A stretch of 64,000 bases of DNA, taken from NCBI RefSeq assembly GCF_024171765.1, contig NZ_JAMTCI010000001.1:2404796-2468795 (forward strand), written 5' to 3'. The translations under genes and the position numbers were made by a program. Source of the DNA: Williamsia deligens (GTDB lineage: Bacteria > Actinomycetota > Actinomycetes > Mycobacteriales > Mycobacteriaceae). Below are positions 62,665 to 64,000 of the stretch, piece after piece; positions within the stretch are counted from its first letter, which is position 1; the number at the start of each line of letters is the position of its first letter. The notes beneath the pieces are model-generated. The model made no database searches, was not told where the DNA came from, and was given only the letters and a program-made list of their open reading frames with translations.

Positions 62665-62678
62665 GAGGGGAGGCAGAC

Positions 62679-63731
62679 ATGGCACAGAACAAGAACAAGA
62701 ACGAGAACCGTCGCCCCGACGCCCCTCGTCGCAGCCCGATCACCGTCGGTGGTCTCGGACTGCTCCTGCTCATCATGGTGACGCTGTCGGCGTTCTTCCT
62801 CGGGAGCCTGCCGTTGGTCGGTGCGGGCACCGTCTACACGGCCGACTTCACCGAGGGTGCGGGCATCAAGTCCAACGCCGAGGTCCGTGTGGCCGGTGTG
62901 AAGGTCGGCAAGATCCAGAAGGTCGAGATCCACGGCGACCGGGTTCGGATCTCGTTCCAGGTCAACGACACCTGGGTCGGCGATCAGACCACGGCGTCGA
63001 TCCAGATCAAGACGATCCTGGGTCAGAAGTACCTGCAGATCGACCCGCGCGGCGACAAGCTCGCCGACCCGAAGAAGGTCATCACCGCCACCACGTCGCC
63101 GTATGACGTGATCGAGGCGTTCCAGGACGCGTCACGGCAGATCACCGACGTGAACACCGACCAGTTGGCCACGAGTTTCCGGACGCTGTCGTCGGCGTTC
63201 GCGGGGACGCCGAACGAGATCGGGAACTCCCTGGACGGGTTGAGCCGGTTGTCGCAGACGATCGCCTCGCGTGATCAGGAGGTGCGTCGTCTGCTCGACG
63301 CGACGAAGGGCACGTCGCAGATCCTGGCCGATCGCAACCGCGAGTTCACCCGGCTCATCGCCGGTGCGGGTGATCTGCTCGACGAGCTGAACAATCGTCA
63401 GCGCGACATCAGTCGGCTGTTGCAGTCGACGACGACGTTGTCGGTGACGTTGACCGGGATCATCCGGGACAACGAGGGCCAGATCGGGCCGGCGTTGGAG
63501 TCGCTGAAGGGTGTCACCGACATCCTGCAGCGCCAGGACAAGAACCTGCGTGACTCGATCACCTACCTCGCGCCGTTCTACCGGCTCTACGCCAACGTGC
63601 TCGGCAACGGCCGCTGGTTCGACTCGGTGATCAAGAACATCCTGCCGCCGGGCCTCCCTGCGCAGAACACGACACGGCCGCCCAACAAGTACAAGCTGCT
63701 CAACAACGGTGGAACGGAGGCGACCGGATGA
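62679..63731 (+). CDS. MceC-type substrate-binding protein
   Basis: 350 residues from ATG 62679, preceded by GAGAGGGGAGG. A cytoplasmic Asn/Lys/Arg-rich start ([14 protein letters not shown]), a membrane helix at about 24-46, the MCE domain ([19 protein letters not shown]) and a coiled helical C-terminal half ([20 protein letters not shown]). The stop overlaps the next start (ATGA). Third of the Mce proteins of this operon. Confidence 0.9.
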   Translation: MAQNKNKNENRRPDAPRRSPITVGGLGLLLLIMVTLSAFFLGSLPLVGAGTVYTADFTEGAGIKSNAEVRVAGVKVGKIQKVEIHGDRVRISFQVNDTWVGDQTTASIQIKTILGQKYLQIDPRGDKLADPKKVITATTSPYDVIEAFQDASRQITDVNTDQLATSFRTLSSAFAGTPNEIGNSLDGLSRLSQTIASRDQEVRRLLDATKGTSQILADRNREFTRLIAGAGDLLDELNNRQRDISRLLQSTTTLSVTLTGIIRDNEGQIGPALESLKGVTDILQRQDKNLRDSITYLAPFYRLYANVLGNGRWFDSVIKNILPPGLPAQNTTRPPNKYKLLNNGGTEATG

Positions 63732-64000
63732 TGTCCGACAGGTCGGCCGGGCACGATCTCCGGGACACCTCCGGACCCGGCCGGTGGTTCACCCCCCGGC
63801 ACATCGCGTTCCTCGTGGTGACGGTCATCGTGGCGCTCATCGCCGCGGGCGTGCTGTGGTGGGTCTTCACCTCCCTCTCGAAGACGACGGTCACCGCGTA
63901 CTTCAAGAGCAGCGTGGGCATCTACGAGGGCACCGACGTCCGCATCATGGGCGTCAAGGCCGGCTCGGTCGACGAGGTGACGCCGCAGGGCGACAAGGTG
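63728..64000 (+). CDS. MceD-type protein, 5' part
   Basis: 91 codons visible; the gene continues past the right edge. ATG 63728 overlaps the mceC stop; ATG 63731 is equally possible. A short cytoplasmic region, a membrane helix at about 29-52 ([20 protein letters not shown]) and the start of the MCE domain ([26 protein letters not shown]). Fourth Mce protein of the operon; mceE (lipoprotein) and mceF would be expected to follow. Confidence 0.9.
   Translation, partial: MMSDRSAGHDLRDTSGPGRWFTPRHIAFLVVTVIVALIAAGVLWWVFTSLSKTTVTAYFKSSVGIYEGTDVRIMGVKAGSVDEVTPQGDKV

Overview
Organism: a high-GC actinobacterium of the order Mycobacteriales, most like Gordonia or Williamsia. The evidence is MenJ- and MgtA-type genes in the same order as in Mycobacterium tuberculosis, HadA/HadB dehydratase genes beside tRNA-Trp-secE-nusG-rplK-rplA, an MceG ATPase leading into a YrbE/Mce operon, and heavy use of GTG starts and 4-nt ATGA/GTGA overlaps. 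The species cannot be read from the window. Layout: (1) 2-19362, the 3' part of a very large nonribosomal peptide synthetase (6 C, 5 A, 6 T and 1 TE domain visible; 5' end outside the window), translationally coupled to a DUF4012 membrane protein. (2) 19376-21740, a YdcF-like protein and a DrrA/DrrB-type ABC exporter. (3) 21741-22722, a DUF559-type nuclease gene bracketed by two direct copies of a palindromic element. (4) 22730-38033, a menaquinone region (menB, thioesterase, menD, menG, menJ, grcC1) mixed with envelope genes (sugar-phosphate transferase, LMW phosphatase, enoyl reductase-like protein, MgtA mannosyltransferase), an AbrB-type transporter, MarR regulator, HtpX and YajQ. (5) 38093-39289, a second DUF559-type nuclease gene, bracketed by a different palindromic repeat. 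(6) 39397-44373, tRNA-Tyr, -Thr and -Met, rpmG, a fused hadA-hadB, tRNA-Trp, secE, nusG, rplK, rplA. (7) 44419-55497, an accessory insertion between rplKA and rplJL: DUF2786 protein, STAND-WD40 ATPase, a minus-strand operon that looks like a RiPP cluster, a HEXXH metallohydrolase and a CocE-type hydrolase. (8) 55794-57217, rplJ-rplL with promoter, long leader and terminator. (9) 57300-64000, mceG, yrbEA, yrbEB, mceA-C and the start of mceD, a lipid importer that runs off the right edge. The most interesting material is threefold. First, the minus-strand operon 52655-49143: a 68-residue Thr/Ala/Val/Asn-rich peptide with the PxxxTP motif of linaridin leaders, then a strong hairpin, an HTTM/SdpB-like membrane protein, an alpha/beta hydrolase, a WRFF-motif membrane protein and two small membrane proteins. 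Second, two divergent DUF559 nuclease genes, each flanked on both sides by its own palindromic repeat, suggesting a nuclease-plus-repeat selfish unit. Third, short arrays with a CTCGGCG-like core and exact 22-bp period just after stop codons, with a related 21-bp, frame-preserving version inside the NRPS gene. All assignments come from reading the sequence without database searches.
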